64,000 bases of DNA from JBBQVS01 sp963792705 (GCA_963792705.1 CAWBXD010000010.1:1-64000), one strand, 5' to 3'; shown: positions 1 to 9,215, counted from the first letter of the stretch. Numbers and translations: made by a program. The notes: generated by a model from the sequence alone, not told the origin.

Positions 1-53
1 AGGTACAGGTTTATATGACAGGTGCTCTGCAAGTGTCATATAAACCTGTACCT
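1..53. repeat. 20-bp perfect inverted repeat at window edge
   Basis: Positions 1-20 and 34-53 are exact reverse complements around a 13-base spacer. It lies just downstream of the stop of the leftward acuC-acuA gene, so it could act as its terminator, although no clear T-run follows on either side. It may also be the end of a larger repeat cut by the window edge. Confidence 0.6.
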
Positions 54-110
54 CGCCGTGACTTTTGAATAGCCCTGTTCAGCACATTATGTGCGTTGGC
101 TATCGTCTGC

Positions 111-2114
111 TCAGAAGCCGGACATGTTGGGTGAGGTGAGGACGCGGCTAAGAAACTGGCTTACGACACGCTTGTCCACACGGTTGCCGATACGCGCGAG
201 GAATACATTCGCAGGCTCCATACTGACGTTTGGTTCAGTCGTGGGATACTCAGTAAAGCCTTGAGAGCCAAAAAGACGTGTGATTAGCTCACGATAGCGA
301 TAGACAGAGATATGGAGTCCTTCCGCGTCCCAGTGCCAATAGAGACCCATCGCGAAAAAGATCATATCTTCTAAGGCGTCGAGTTCGAGCGCGAAGTTGA
401 GAAGGCTATGAGCGATGCCAAGGCCACGCCAGTTTGAACTCACCTGTACAGCGACCTCGTACACGTTCTCTATGCCTTCCCACCAATCGTCCGCAGGAGC
501 GATTGTTACCTCGCCTATAATGTCACCTGCTGGTGTATGAGCAAGGGCAAGCGCACAATCTGGGCTTTTCGCGATATTGAGTAGCAGTTGATGCTCACGC
601 TCTGGAATACGCGCAAAGGCATGAAGTCCACTGTCTGCCTTTAGTCGCTCCACCAATGATGGAGGACAAAAGTCACGCAAAAGGACTGTGCCTTTCGTGG
701 TATCCAAAACTTTGCTCCGCGAGGGAGTGCTTACCCTATTCATGTGCAGGAGGTCGAAAAGGCCCGATAACGGGGAGCGTTGCCGTTGCGAGGGAAACGC
801 GTGGCGCACAGGGTAGGGAATGAGGAGATGACGCACAAGGGCTACGGTGTGACTGTTTGTATTGCTGATAGACCAGCGACGTGGTTGAGCAGGAAAATCT
901 TCTGCCCTATCTTTGAACAATGTAGGGAACGTGATCGATTCGTGTGCCTTGCCCATAACCTCCTGCGCGGCCTCTTCTTGTTCCTGAGCGGCAAGCCATT
1001 TCGGTTGCCAACGCGCTATCCACGCTTCCGGCAAGCGTTCAGGAAGCACTTGCTCGGACATTTCCGACCACAACGCACTCCATGCACGAGGCACAACACG
1101 GTAAAGGTCGTAGCCACCACCACCGACAGCCACCCAGCGTCCCTCACAATACGTGTGGGCTAACTGATGGGCAGTTTTCATCTGACGGGTGATGCCACGC
1201 ATAGTTAAATGTAAGTGTGTTAGAGGGTCCCACGCATGCGTATCACACCCATGCTGACTGATAATGACGCTTGGCGCGAATGAGGTAATAAGCGGAGACA
1301 GGAGAGAATCCATCGCCTCTGTATAAGAGTCGTCTTCAGTAAAAGGCTCTAAAGGAATGTTGACGGAGTAGCCGCGTCCAACGCCGTTGCCCATCTCCAG
1401 TACATCGCCCGTTCCTGGGAAAAGATAGCGGCCTGTCTCATGAAAAGAAATTGTCATGACTCGTGGATCATCATAGAACGAACGCTGTACACCGTCGCCA
1501 TGATGGGCGTCGAAGTCAATATAGAGTACCTTCGCTTCACTAGCTTGGAGCACATGTGCAATAGCAACGGAGGTGTCATTGTAGACACAAAAGCCTGAGG
1601 CACGTTCGGCCCATGCGTGGTGTAGACCACCGGCAGGATGAAATACGTGTAATGGTCGTTCCGCTTCGGTCGCAAAGGTTCCACCTTCTGGAAGTCCCAT
1701 AACCGCGCTTAACGCAACAAGAGTGCCCCCCACGATGTTGGCAGTCACTTCGTGCATTCCTGGCAACGCGGGAGTATCGCCATCACCAAAGCCATATTTG
1801 AGAGCCAGGCGCGCGCGCTCTTCGCGCTCCTCCTGGCTTATATCTTTGTCCTCTGGTGTGCTCAAGGTTTGTACCGCTTGCACGTAGTCTTGTGTGTGTA
1901 CAAGATAGAGTTCTTCAAGTGTGGCGGAACGTAGAGGTAGGCGTGTGTGCTCATTTTCATACTGCCACAGGTTTGTCTCTTTGAGTAAATCAATCAGTGC
2001 CTCTATGCGACTTGGTTGCAGAGGATGTTCTGGCCCGAAGTTATAATGCAATTCGGTTGGCTCAAACATGAGACGTGCTTTGTCAGGAACGGTACTCTTT
2101 TGTGGGTTAGCCAT
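111..2114 (-). CDS. acuC-acuA: AcuC-AcuA fusion: HDAC-family deacetylase plus GNAT acetyltransferase
   Basis: The protein of about 667 residues joins two enzymes. The N-terminal ~385 residues are a class I/II-like histone deacetylase (AcuC): the His-His pair of GGLHHA (~165), the zinc-ligand motif DFDAHHGDG (~200), GCDTH (~291) and GGGGYD (~336) are all present. Residues ~470-655 resemble Bacillus AcuA, with the GNAT acetyl-CoA loop RGLGIA, the signature YWHWD and a PAN..LARIGNRV ending. In Bacillus AcuA acetylates and inactivates acetyl-CoA synthetase and AcuC reverses this; here both opposing activities would sit on one chain. The ATG at 2114 is preferred because GGAGA lies 7 bases upstream; an in-frame ATG at 2126 lacks a site. 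It overlaps acuB by 8 bases (ATGGCTAA), implying translational coupling. No acetyl-CoA synthetase is in the window. Confidence 0.9.
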   Translation of the reverse strand: MANPQKSTVPDKARLMFEPTELHYNFGPEHPLQPSRIEALIDLLKETNLWQYENEHTRLPLRSATLEELYLVHTQDYVQAVQTLSTPEDKDISQEEREERARLALKYGFGDGDTPALPGMHEVTANIVGGTLVALSAVMGLPEGGTFATEAERPLHVFHPAGGLHHAWAERASGFCVYNDTSVAIAHVLQASEAKVLYIDFDAHHGDGVQRSFYDDPRVMTISFHETGRYLFPGTGDVLEMGNGVGRGYSVNIPLEPFTEDDSYTEAMDSLLSPLITSFAPSVIISQHGCDTHAWDPLTHLHLTMRGITRQMKTAHQLAHTYCEGRWVAVGGGGYDLYRVVPRAWSALWSEMSEQVLPERLPEAWIARWQPKWLAAQEQEEAAQEVMGKAHESITFPTLFKDRAEDFPAQPRRWSISNTNSHTVALVRHLLIPYPVRHAFPSQRQRSPLSGLFDLLHMNRVSTPSRSKVLDTTKGTVLLRDFCPPSLVERLKADSGLHAFARIPEREHQLLLNIAKSPDCALALAHTPAGDIIGEVTIAPADDWWEGIENVYEVAVQVSSNWRGLGIAHSLLNFALELDALEDMIFFAMGLYWHWDAEGLHISVYRYRELITRLFGSQGFTEYPTTEPNVSMEPANVFLARIGNRVDKRVVSQFLSRVLTSPNMSGF

Positions 2115-2847
2115 GAGATTCTCCATTGATAGGTGGTGTTACGAGAGAGTACTCAATACCTGCCTCTTGTAACCGAACTAATAATGCAGTTGGGTTGATT
2201 GTTCCTATTCGCAGATTAGCAATGAGTGGCACGGTACTCGTAAGTGGAGCGGCGATAATGCTACGTACCTGCACATGTAGTTCTGAAGCGATACGCAGTG
2301 TTTCTGCTAGAGGTGCTGTAGTGCCTAGTGGAAGAGTGATATCTAACTGCATCCCCGGCTCAAACGCACCCATCGAGCGAGCAAGCGCAAGTAAGAAATC
2401 GCTACGAGTGAGCAGTCCAACAAGAACTGTTTGCGTTTCCTGCTTTATTTGTTGGTATTCGACGACAGGCAGATAGTTTAAGCCACGTTCTACCAGTATT
2501 TGCGCGGCGGCTGCAACAGAGGTTATTGGAGTCACGCGAATGATTGCGCGATGCATTACTTCGACAACACGTCGCTCCTGCCAATGTTGATGTAGTACGT
2601 CGTTGGATGTTTCCTGTCGTGCAAGTGCGACCACAAGATCAACGTCCTGGGAAGTCAACATTCCTTCAAATATGCGTATCGTTTCGTGTGACTGGTAATC
2701 TTTGTGTTCAGGACCAGCAACAGCAATAGTTCGGACTACAGGAAGCTGGTGTACCTGATGCTGCCGTAACAGGTTTGTCGCATGGCTCAATGTATCGTCT
2801 GGTGCGACCGTCGTGAGTTTTGTTGTCATGATATCGCGTACTATCAT
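2107..2847 (-). CDS. acuB: AcuB-like CBS-domain protein
   Basis: This 246-residue protein has two CBS motifs, one starting at residue 1 (MIVRDIMTTKLTTVAPDDT) and one near residue 92 (VVEVMHRAIIRVTPITSV), followed by a C-terminal ~70-residue segment in the position of the ACT domain of AcuB. CBS pairs normally bind adenine nucleotides, so an energy-sensing role in acetate or acetoin metabolism is plausible but not shown. It is first in the operon and its last codons overlap the start of the AcuC-AcuA fusion, reproducing the Bacillus acuABC gene set. A GGTGG site precedes the ATG at 2847. Confidence 0.8.
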   Translation of the reverse strand: MIVRDIMTTKLTTVAPDDTLSHATNLLRQHQVHQLPVVRTIAVAGPEHKDYQSHETIRIFEGMLTSQDVDLVVALARQETSNDVLHQHWQERRVVEVMHRAIIRVTPITSVAAAAQILVERGLNYLPVVEYQQIKQETQTVLVGLLTRSDFLLALARSMGAFEPGMQLDITLPLGTTAPLAETLRIASELHVQVRSIIAAPLTSTVPLIANLRIGTINPTALLVRLQEAGIEYSLVTPPINGESHG

Positions 2848-2868
2848 AGTCCACCATCTTTTGAACTT

Positions 2869-2899
2869 AAAGAAGTGATGTTCTAAAGTACACTTCTTT
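2869..2899 (-). promoter_or_regulatory. Inverted repeat upstream of acuB
   Basis: AAAGAAGTG (2869-2877) and CACTTCTTT (2891-2899) are perfect 9-base arms around 13 bases, ending 22 bases upstream of the acuB start. This could be a repressor operator or a leader hairpin. No convincing promoter was identified next to it. Confidence 0.35.
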
Positions 2900-3026
2900 T
2901 CAGGGAAACATCGTATTTAAGAGAGAACTACTGTGATTATCATAACACAGGCTCCTATGCTTTTAGAAAGAAGCAAAAAATTTCCTGTATATGAGAAGTA
3001 TTTCCCTGAAAAAGGGGAGCAAAGTA

Positions 3027-3422
3027 CTAGCGACCAAGAATGAATATTTGCACCATATAGTAAAGAGAAGCGAGGGCGAGAAAGACACTATAGCAGATAG
3101 CGATGATACGAGAGATGTTAAATGTTCCTGTCACCACGCGTGTTTGCAAGCTACGCCGAGCGAGACGGACAGCGACGACGAGAATACCAATTAATAAAAT
3201 AATACCGAGAATGCGAACGCTCAAGGCACCACTAAAGAGCAGAAGTGGAATGATAACACCACCAAAGGCAAGGAAAGCACCAAGGATATCTAAAGCAGCT
3301 ACCCCCATAAAAAGACCTTCATCATATTGCCGATGAAGCAACATCGGCGTGACGCGCAGGAGTACAACGACTCCTGCGGCATACGCGATAAGACTAACAA
3401 GCACCCAGAGGACATACTGCAT
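3027..3422 (-). CDS. Small integral membrane protein, unknown function
   Basis: About 131 residues with four hydrophobic stretches that look like membrane helices (roughly residues 3-22, 37-60, 62-82 and 105-128) and no recognised catalytic motif. The ATG at 3422 is chosen because GGGGATG lies about 9 bases upstream; a TTG further upstream would overlap the preceding gene. It follows the lipoprotein gene by a few bases on the same strand, so the two are probably co-transcribed and may act together at the membrane. No family could be named. Confidence 0.65.
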   Translation of the reverse strand: MQYVLWVLVSLIAYAAGVVVLLRVTPMLLHRQYDEGLFMGVAALDILGAFLAFGGVIIPLLLFSGALSVRILGIILLIGILVVAVRLARRSLQTRVVTGTFNISRIIAICYSVFLALASLYYMVQIFILGR

Positions 3423-3429
3423 ATTTATT

Positions 3430-4764
3430 TCATCCCCATGCAAAATTGTGAGCGTTGGTTAAGAGCATACGCCCATGTACATCTCCCGGCAAAAACACGT
3501 AGACATCAGGAGTTGTCGTTGTATCCATAACCTCAGTACTTTGCAACACAAAGGCAGCACTATCGGTGCGCCATGTTACCTGACCAGCTAAATTCGGTGC
3601 ATACTGCTGAGTAGACGTTGGGTTTGCAAGCGACGCAGTATATGGGCCGCTTTGAGCAGTCATATGGTACGCAGTCGCAACAACGGTCTGGTTATCAGGC
3701 CCCCACTTTAGTGTGACGTCTTGACTCAATGCAGTGGCAGGAACCTGGGCAAAAAGTCCGGTCGTCGAATTATCATTCAAGTTCAATGTCTGTACCGTTC
3801 CAGCAGCCTGATTGGAGCCAGTCGCAGTTATCATTTGTGCTACCAGTTGCTGACCATCTGCCGCAACATCCCACCCTGGCATTACAAAAGGGCCTGCTTG
3901 TGGCACTGCACACCAAGGTTCACTTCCCATTTGTAGCAGTTGCTTACTTTGTGTTTCAGGATGTGTTAACGAATGACTGTAAAGCACAATCTGACTTTGT
4001 TGCTCAAAAGGATGTACGACAACCTGATAAAAAAGTTGCTCGCTACTATAACGTAGTGAAAGCAGCAATGGCGTATTCTGTTGCGGATCAAATAGTGTCG
4101 CGGCGCCTAATGCATGTACAGGAAGCACGAGTGATAGCGTTTGTGCCTGTACATCATAGCGATACAACCCCGTACCCGTCTTGCCTTGACCACTATTGTA
4201 CCACGCTAACAGGTGTGTCGTATCCTCCCAAAACGCATATTGCCAGGAACCCGTGCGTGGCCCCCCGCTCATTTGCACATTTGGGGACACAGCAGGAAGT
4301 GCGATCTGCGTAAACTGTTGCGTTTTTGTATTCATCACATAGAGAGCACCATTCGCGCCATAATCAGGGGCTGGACAGCCACCACCACCTACCCCATTGG
4401 GGCTAGCAGTAGTAATCAGGGCAATATAGGCATCACCAGAAGACCAAAGAGGTTGATGCCAAAAGACAAGAGGCAATTGACTATAGTCAAAGTGTGTCTC
4501 TTGCACAGGTGGAGTACCGTGCAAAGCGACCCATAACTGGTTGTTACGCACAAACGCATAGGAAGAACCTAATGTTCCTGCAGGTGCTGCTGCTACGTTT
4601 TGAGTGGAAGAGGTAGTAGTTGGAAGGACGGCTGGCGTTCCACTACCACGATCTGGCGTTCCACTTGGTATTGTTCCCACTCTTGCAGGTCCGCAAGCGG
4701 ATAGTAATACAAGGAGTGAGAGCAGAAATGGGAGTACGGTTATTCCCAGAATTTTTTTAGACAT
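3430..4764 (-). CDS. Predicted lipoprotein with beta-propeller-like repeats
   Basis: The 444-residue product begins with a lipoprotein signal (hydrophobic stretch then LLSAC, lipidated Cys24), then a Gly/Ser/Pro/Thr-rich linker, then a body with recurring segments such as YAFVRNNQLWVALHG, GALYVMNTKTQQF and LLAWYNSGQGKTGTGLYRYD. These have the look of TolB/WD-type propeller blades, but the repeat register was not established. It would be anchored to the outer face of the cytoplasmic membrane. AGAGGGGAT precedes the ATG. The product has no visible active site; ligand or protein binding is only an inference from the fold type. Confidence 0.7.
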   Translation of the reverse strand: MSKKILGITVLPFLLSLLVLLSACGPARVGTIPSGTPDRGSGTPAVLPTTTSSTQNVAAAPAGTLGSSYAFVRNNQLWVALHGTPPVQETHFDYSQLPLVFWHQPLWSSGDAYIALITTASPNGVGGGGCPAPDYGANGALYVMNTKTQQFTQIALPAVSPNVQMSGGPRTGSWQYAFWEDTTHLLAWYNSGQGKTGTGLYRYDVQAQTLSLVLPVHALGAATLFDPQQNTPLLLSLRYSSEQLFYQVVVHPFEQQSQIVLYSHSLTHPETQSKQLLQMGSEPWCAVPQAGPFVMPGWDVAADGQQLVAQMITATGSNQAAGTVQTLNLNDNSTTGLFAQVPATALSQDVTLKWGPDNQTVVATAYHMTAQSGPYTASLANPTSTQQYAPNLAGQVTWRTDSAAFVLQSTEVMDTTTTPDVYVFLPGDVHGRMLLTNAHNFAWG

Positions 4765-5042
4765 GAGATATCCCCTCTCGATTATATACAGCGCGACGCC
4801 TTTTGGCCTCTTCTACCTATCTATGAAAGAGTTTAAAACGGATAAAGGTATCAGCTACGAATTCTATTACATAAGTCACTATGTATCAACGTGTATCACT
4901 GGTTCACTTTCATATCAATAGGTAATTCGGCTTATACACAGAGACCATGTGAAAGGAGTTTGACGCTATTCCTCTTTTCCTTTAAGATAAGCTCGGTTGC
5001 AAACATCATTTAATTCTCTAGTATGAAATAAGGTTGTATTAT

Positions 5043-6071
5043 ATGCCTGAACTTGTATGGAAAGGTAAAACCTCTCCCTTAAATGCCTCTCAAAACTCAA
5101 TCGTTTCTCCGTTAACCATTCAGAACATAGAATACTACCCGGTTGAAGGTAAACAGAAACTGTTTATTGGTTCCGACTTCCCCGTGACGAAGGACTGGTA
5201 TAATCGACTTATTCTCGGCGATAAAAACGACACTCTTCTCGCCCTCCTCAACGAGTTTACAGCGAAAGTTGATCTTATTTATATCGATCCACCTTTTATG
5301 ACCGGACGTATTTTCTCAAGTGGTTCCGAGATTGCTTATAAAGACACGTGGGGAAATGATTTAGACGCGTACCTTCAATGGCTATACGAAACATTACTAA
5401 TACTTTACAGGTTGTTGGTTGAAGATGGTAGTCTGTATGTTCACCTTGATTGGCGTACAACACATTATGCAAAACTGCTACTCGATGAGGTGTTTCAAGC
5501 ATCGCAGCGTAATGGTGGAGGATTCAGGAACGAAATCATCTGGCACTATCAATCTGGTGGCAGGCCACAAAAAGGGTATGCACGCAAGCATGATACGATC
5601 TTGCTCTATACAAAGTCGGGGAACGCCTGTTTTCATGGCGAAAGAATTGGAGAACGACGTGGAGCGGAAAAGCGCAACAATATGCGAAAAGAGGTTGGGG
5701 ACGATGGGCGTATCTCCTGGACAATCCGTTCTGCTGGCCGTCTCTATACCTATCATGAAGATTCGTTGATGACACCAAGCGATGTGTGGAGCGATATTCA
5801 TCATCTTCATCAACGTGACCCTGAGCGTACTGGCTATGCAACCCAAAAGCCCGAAGCATTACTCGAACGTATAATCGCAGCCTCCTCCGAAGAATATGAT
5901 ATGGTCCTTGATTGCTTTTGTGGGAGTGGAGTTACACCGTTGGTAGCAGAAAGGCTTAAACGACGCTGGATTGCCTGTGATAAAAGTGAAGTTGCGCTTG
6001 CTACCACTCGTAACCGTCTCCTAGCATACGAGCGTACTCAACCGTTTGTGCTCCAGCATGTTGTGAAATAG
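5043..6071 (+). CDS. Orphan beta-class DNA methyltransferase
   Basis: The product (342 residues) has the amino-methyltransferase catalytic motif DPPF at residues 82-85 and the AdoMet-binding motif FCGSG at about 292-296. This motif IV-before-motif I order defines the beta class (N6-adenine or N4-cytosine). The middle segment (~150-270) would hold target recognition. The last strand IACDKSEVALATTR fits motifs II/III. ATG at 5043 is preferred over an upstream TTG at 5034. No restriction endonuclease, specificity subunit or helicase is adjacent, so it looks like a solitary methylase, possibly regulatory or a remnant of a modification system. Target sequence cannot be read from the protein. Confidence 0.85.
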   Translation: MPELVWKGKTSPLNASQNSIVSPLTIQNIEYYPVEGKQKLFIGSDFPVTKDWYNRLILGDKNDTLLALLNEFTAKVDLIYIDPPFMTGRIFSSGSEIAYKDTWGNDLDAYLQWLYETLLILYRLLVEDGSLYVHLDWRTTHYAKLLLDEVFQASQRNGGGFRNEIIWHYQSGGRPQKGYARKHDTILLYTKSGNACFHGERIGERRGAEKRNNMRKEVGDDGRISWTIRSAGRLYTYHEDSLMTPSDVWSDIHHLHQRDPERTGYATQKPEALLERIIAASSEEYDMVLDCFCGSGVTPLVAERLKRRWIACDKSEVALATTRNRLLAYERTQPFVLQHVVK

Positions 6072-6230
6072 CTCACAGACAAAGCAGATATAGGGTGTAT
6101 ACTCTCCTCAGATGAAATAATATGCTTTGTTCAGCGTAGTATAATGTATCATATATATTCTTTTTGACTTTCTAGAAAGCTTTTATTAAAAATTATGAAT
6201 AGGCAACGAATAGTTCACAAACAAGGGAAT

Positions 6231-7325
6231 ATGAAAGAGAGCAAACACAACAATAGGATGACAGTTGTGGGAAGTCTCTTTGTCTTGTGCCTCTTATTGT
6301 TGAGTGCATGTAGTAGTATATCAGGAAATGGAAACACTGTAGCCAATACGCCCACCGTCGTCCCTACCGCAACAATTGATACCACGCTTGGCAAGCAAGG
6401 AGATATGCAGCTTAAAACATTTCAACAGTGGATTACGCTGATGAAACAGTATGGCGGTGATACAACGTCCTATCAACAACAATACGACGCCGACCAGCAA
6501 GCCTTGCAAGTAGCAAAAACGGATGCTACCTATAAGGCAGCCTTGACGACGCTTAACGGTCATGTATCCGCTATTCAGCTTCCTACGATGAAAGCAGAAA
6601 GTTTTCATCTTCAGCAACAGTTGAAGCAAGAAGTTGCTAGTTGGGGGCAGCAGCATAAGTACCACAACGCATACGACAACACAAACTATCCACTTGGGTA
6701 TGAATATGGACCAAATGGAATGGGAGGTTGGGTACAAGACGAGTTGAGTAGCGATAAAACATTGGCGGACTATCAACAAGCGGTTGAAGACATCAATATG
6801 TACCTGACGAATTTCCATGCGATGACGACAAACAGTAGCGATAAGACACCGTACAATCAGGTGCATCAGACCGATCTACAACTTGTACAGCATTATGGGA
6901 AAACGGGGAAAGTCGTCATTGTCTCGCTGGAAGAACAGGCAATGCGTGTCTACAACAATGGGAAGTTGGTTAACTCTTTCCTGGTAACAACGGGTCGTCC
7001 AGCCAAACCCAGTTTGCCGGGTGTATGGTGGGTTGAGGGCAAGCTATCTCCAACGGTCTTTAAATCTGGTGTGCCCGTGAGTTCGCCCGATTACTATCCT
7101 CCAACGCCAATCAACTACGCGATACAATATCATAGTGAAGGATACTTCTTGCATGATAGTTGGTGGCGTGTCAACTATGGTCCTGGTACGAACTATCCAC
7201 ACGCCGATGATAGTGGCGATCCGTTCTCTTCTCAGGGGTCGCATGGATGCGTGAATCTTTCAAAAGCCAATGCAGGGTGGTTGTACGGATTTGTTAAATT
7301 GTACACACCAATCATCGTATACTAA
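6231..7325 (+). CDS. L,D-transpeptidase (YkuD-type) lipoprotein
   Basis: A lipobox (LLLLSAC) follows a signal helix when translation starts at the ATG at 6231, which has AAGGG just upstream; the in-frame ATG at 6195 has no ribosome site. The middle is a Gln/Thr-rich helical region, and the C-terminal ~130 residues form a YkuD domain opening VVIVSLEEQAMRVYNNGKL and ending with the catalytic motif SHGCVNLS. Such enzymes make 3-3 peptidoglycan cross-links or attach proteins to the wall, on the outer side of the membrane. A strong hairpin terminator lies directly after the stop and is shared with the convergent C39-like gene. Confidence 0.88.
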   Translation: MKESKHNNRMTVVGSLFVLCLLLLSACSSISGNGNTVANTPTVVPTATIDTTLGKQGDMQLKTFQQWITLMKQYGGDTTSYQQQYDADQQALQVAKTDATYKAALTTLNGHVSAIQLPTMKAESFHLQQQLKQEVASWGQQHKYHNAYDNTNYPLGYEYGPNGMGGWVQDELSSDKTLADYQQAVEDINMYLTNFHAMTTNSSDKTPYNQVHQTDLQLVQHYGKTGKVVIVSLEEQAMRVYNNGKLVNSFLVTTGRPAKPSLPGVWWVEGKLSPTVFKSGVPVSSPDYYPPTPINYAIQYHSEGYFLHDSWWRVNYGPGTNYPHADDSGDPFSSQGSHGCVNLSKANAGWLYGFVKLYTPIIVY

Positions 7326-7331
7326 AAGATC

Positions 7332-7375
7332 AAAAAGGAAGGCGAGAAGTTGTTCTGCTTCTCGCCTTCCTTTTT
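7332..7375. terminator. Bidirectional intrinsic terminator
   Basis: An 18-base perfect stem (7332-7349 with 7358-7375) has an 8-base loop, with an A-run at its left and a T-run at its right end. It ends both the L,D-transpeptidase gene and the convergent C39-like gene. Confidence 0.9.
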
Positions 7376-7391
7376 GATGCTTTCGTGTGCT

Positions 7392-8279
7392 TTATTCGTG
7401 GGGTGTTAGAACTGCGCTAAATCCTTGCCACATGTTGAGAAACATACTGTATGGCATGCGCTGAAAGTTTGCGCGAGACGAATCGGCAATATAGACATAC
7501 TGGCTATCGCCACCACGTACAACAAAGATATGACCACCAGGATAATAATAGTTATCGCGTATCCCTACAATAACAGGTGTACCGCTGTTGCCGAGATTGA
7601 TAAGGTCTTGTAGTGTTCTAGTATGGTTTGCGCTCGTGTCGAAGCCGAAATAAGAAGCGGTCATCGCAATACCTTCTTCACGCAACAGGCCGAGATTCAC
7701 ATCCCATACACCCAGTTTTTGTTCCTCCTGTAGGACATCTGCCGCGATAACGTGCCGACCGTATGAGTTCATCACCATTGCCATTGCGATGCCTGAGCAA
7801 GAGGAATATGACCACACTTGCCATTGATAATCCGTGTAGTATTGATTACGAGCAGCAGAGTCAATACGTACAACTCGCATACTTGCGCCTATGGGAAGGA
7901 TAGGAATAGGTGTAGCATGAGTGGAAGTTTGCACATCGGTAGCTTGGGAGACGCTGAGAAAGGTGAAGCCGATGCCACTCCCTAATGTACGTAGGCTACC
8001 TTCTGTAAGTCCGTCTTGTAAAAAGAGGGCAAGCAACACCATAATTAAAAATCCAAGCGAGACAAGTGTGCGATGGCGCGTGTACCAGGAGGCTGGAAGC
8101 AAAAGCGCAGGAGGATATTGTGCCTTCTCGATATAAGTAAGAGGAAGAGTGCTGGCAGACGTCTGCTGAAGCACTATTTTCTTGTGACGAAGATGTTCAC
8201 GCCAGCCGCCAATAATGAAGCTCGTAACAATAGCTATCATAAGCACAAGCAGTAGCACCGTGATCACGGCAGACAACAT
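7392..8279 (-). CDS. Membrane-anchored C39-like peptidase
   Basis: The 295-residue protein has a membrane helix at the N-terminus (residues ~4-26) and another around 72-92, then a C39-like papain-fold domain. Catalytic elements are visible: Cys in YSSCSGIAMAMVMNSYG, His in PGGHIFVVRGG and an Asp in IADSS about 15 residues later. This family includes bacteriocin-leader peptidases and many stand-alone 'peptidase C39 family' envelope proteins. There is no ABC transporter here, so a double-glycine export role is unlikely. GAGGGT precedes the ATG at 8279. It converges with the L,D-transpeptidase, so an envelope role is reasonable but unproven. Confidence 0.78.
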   Translation of the reverse strand: MLSAVITVLLLVLMIAIVTSFIIGGWREHLRHKKIVLQQTSASTLPLTYIEKAQYPPALLLPASWYTRHRTLVSLGFLIMVLLALFLQDGLTEGSLRTLGSGIGFTFLSVSQATDVQTSTHATPIPILPIGASMRVVRIDSAARNQYYTDYQWQVWSYSSCSGIAMAMVMNSYGRHVIAADVLQEEQKLGVWDVNLGLLREEGIAMTASYFGFDTSANHTRTLQDLINLGNSGTPVIVGIRDNYYYPGGHIFVVRGGDSQYVYIADSSRANFQRMPYSMFLNMWQGFSAVLTPHE

Positions 8280-8399
8280 ACGTTACCCTCGCATACAAAA
8301 TTTCCTATAAGTATCTTCTCAATTACTATAACGGCCGGGTAGTATAAGTTGCCTTATTTATGGAAGAAGTAACCCAATATGGCTATAGAGCAACAGAAG

Positions 8400-8616
8400 A
8401 GGATCTCTGTAGGGACCGATGATGCTCTTTAACAAATTAATGCAGATACATCGTAGGGACCACATTCATGGCGTGCGAGGCGCAATTCATTGGGCGAGAT
8501 GCCAGTGAATGTGGTCCCTACGTATATCCCTATTATTTGGTGAAACAGCATCATCGCGTCCTTGTCGGCGGTAAATTGCCACGAGGACGCGATCAATCGG
8601 TCCCTACAGATATCCT
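8400..8616. repeat. MITE-like inverted repeat (GTAGGGACC family), outer element
   Basis: Ends 8400-8420 and 8596-8616 are 20 of 21 bases complementary and contain GTAGGGACCGAT. The sequence just inside the left end (CGATGATGCTCTTTAACAAA) pairs imperfectly with 8530-8555, and a further hairpin (GCGTCCT with AGGACGC) lies near the right end. A second member of the same family sits inside it. There is no transposase gene; apparent short reading frames here are products of the palindromes. The rest of the 8280-8638 gap holds nothing recognisable. Confidence 0.75.
8452..8522. repeat. Nested GTAGGGACC-family element
   Basis: A 16-base perfect inverted repeat, CGTAGGGACCACATTC (8452-8467) with its complement at 8507-8522, encloses the internal palindrome GCGCAATTCATTGGGCGAGA that also occurs in the 38.8 kb and 45.4 kb copies. 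It lies inside the 8400-8616 element. Confidence 0.75.
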
Positions 8617-8638
8617 CAATACTTACCGGATACACCAA

Positions 8639-9028
8639 TTATGTGGCTCGCATTTCGTACACTTCCAACTCTTTGCTCATACGCCGTTTGTATATGTAGA
8701 CCTGATTGACAAAGTAGTTGAGCGATAGAACGAGGTATTCAACGGTATCCTTTGTGCTGATGGGGCGCACATTGAGCGAACCATGCTTACAGATATGGAA
8801 GACAAGCAATTCACCAGGGTCAATGATGCCTAATTGGTGGAAATCCTTGTAGATGAGCCAGGGGATACCCGTTTCGTTCTCTATCAAGAGCATCTCATCA
8901 TCGCTACCTAAATCGAGGCCGATACGTGGTTGTGGTTGCAATGACCATCCACCTGGATAATGCTGAGGGAGTGTTTCGGTTGGAGGAGATTCAAGTTCCT
9001 CTTCTTCAGGAGCGTATGTGATCGCCAT
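8639..9028 (-). CDS. Hypothetical protein, acidic N-terminus
   Basis: A 129-residue soluble-looking protein with an acidic, Pro-rich first 30 residues and a mixed alpha/beta remainder ending in a basic/aromatic segment (NYFVNQVYIYKRRMSKELEVYEMRA). No known motif was recognised. The ATG at 9028 has AAAGG about 10 bases upstream; a TTG further up is less likely. It lies between a repeat element and the large LuxR-type regulator gene, with its own upstream gap, so it is probably transcribed alone. Confidence 0.55.
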   Translation of the reverse strand: MAITYAPEEEELESPPTETLPQHYPGGWSLQPQPRIGLDLGSDDEMLLIENETGIPWLIYKDFHQLGIIDPGELLVFHICKHGSLNVRPISTKDTVEYLVLSLNYFVNQVYIYKRRMSKELEVYEMRAT

Positions 9029-9215
9029 AGGAGTACAACCTTTCAAAATTATCTAACATTTGAAGAGGAGTATGCCTGGAAACAAACATCTACAATGATC
9101 ACACAACGAATATATTTTTTTAGGGTTGTAACCTTCGATACTATGACATACATTTTTATCGCTGTCAAGTATCTTTTAATATCTCGTAAAGCTACTTATG
9201 AAGGTTCTTTTCATC

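Noticed and set aside
780..1163. Open frame opposite acuC-acuA
   Set aside because: Arg/Pro-rich shadow of a well-supported gene on the other strand.
8429..8638. 69-codon frame in the repeat region
   Set aside because: It is translated from the inverted repeat itself and has no ribosome site.
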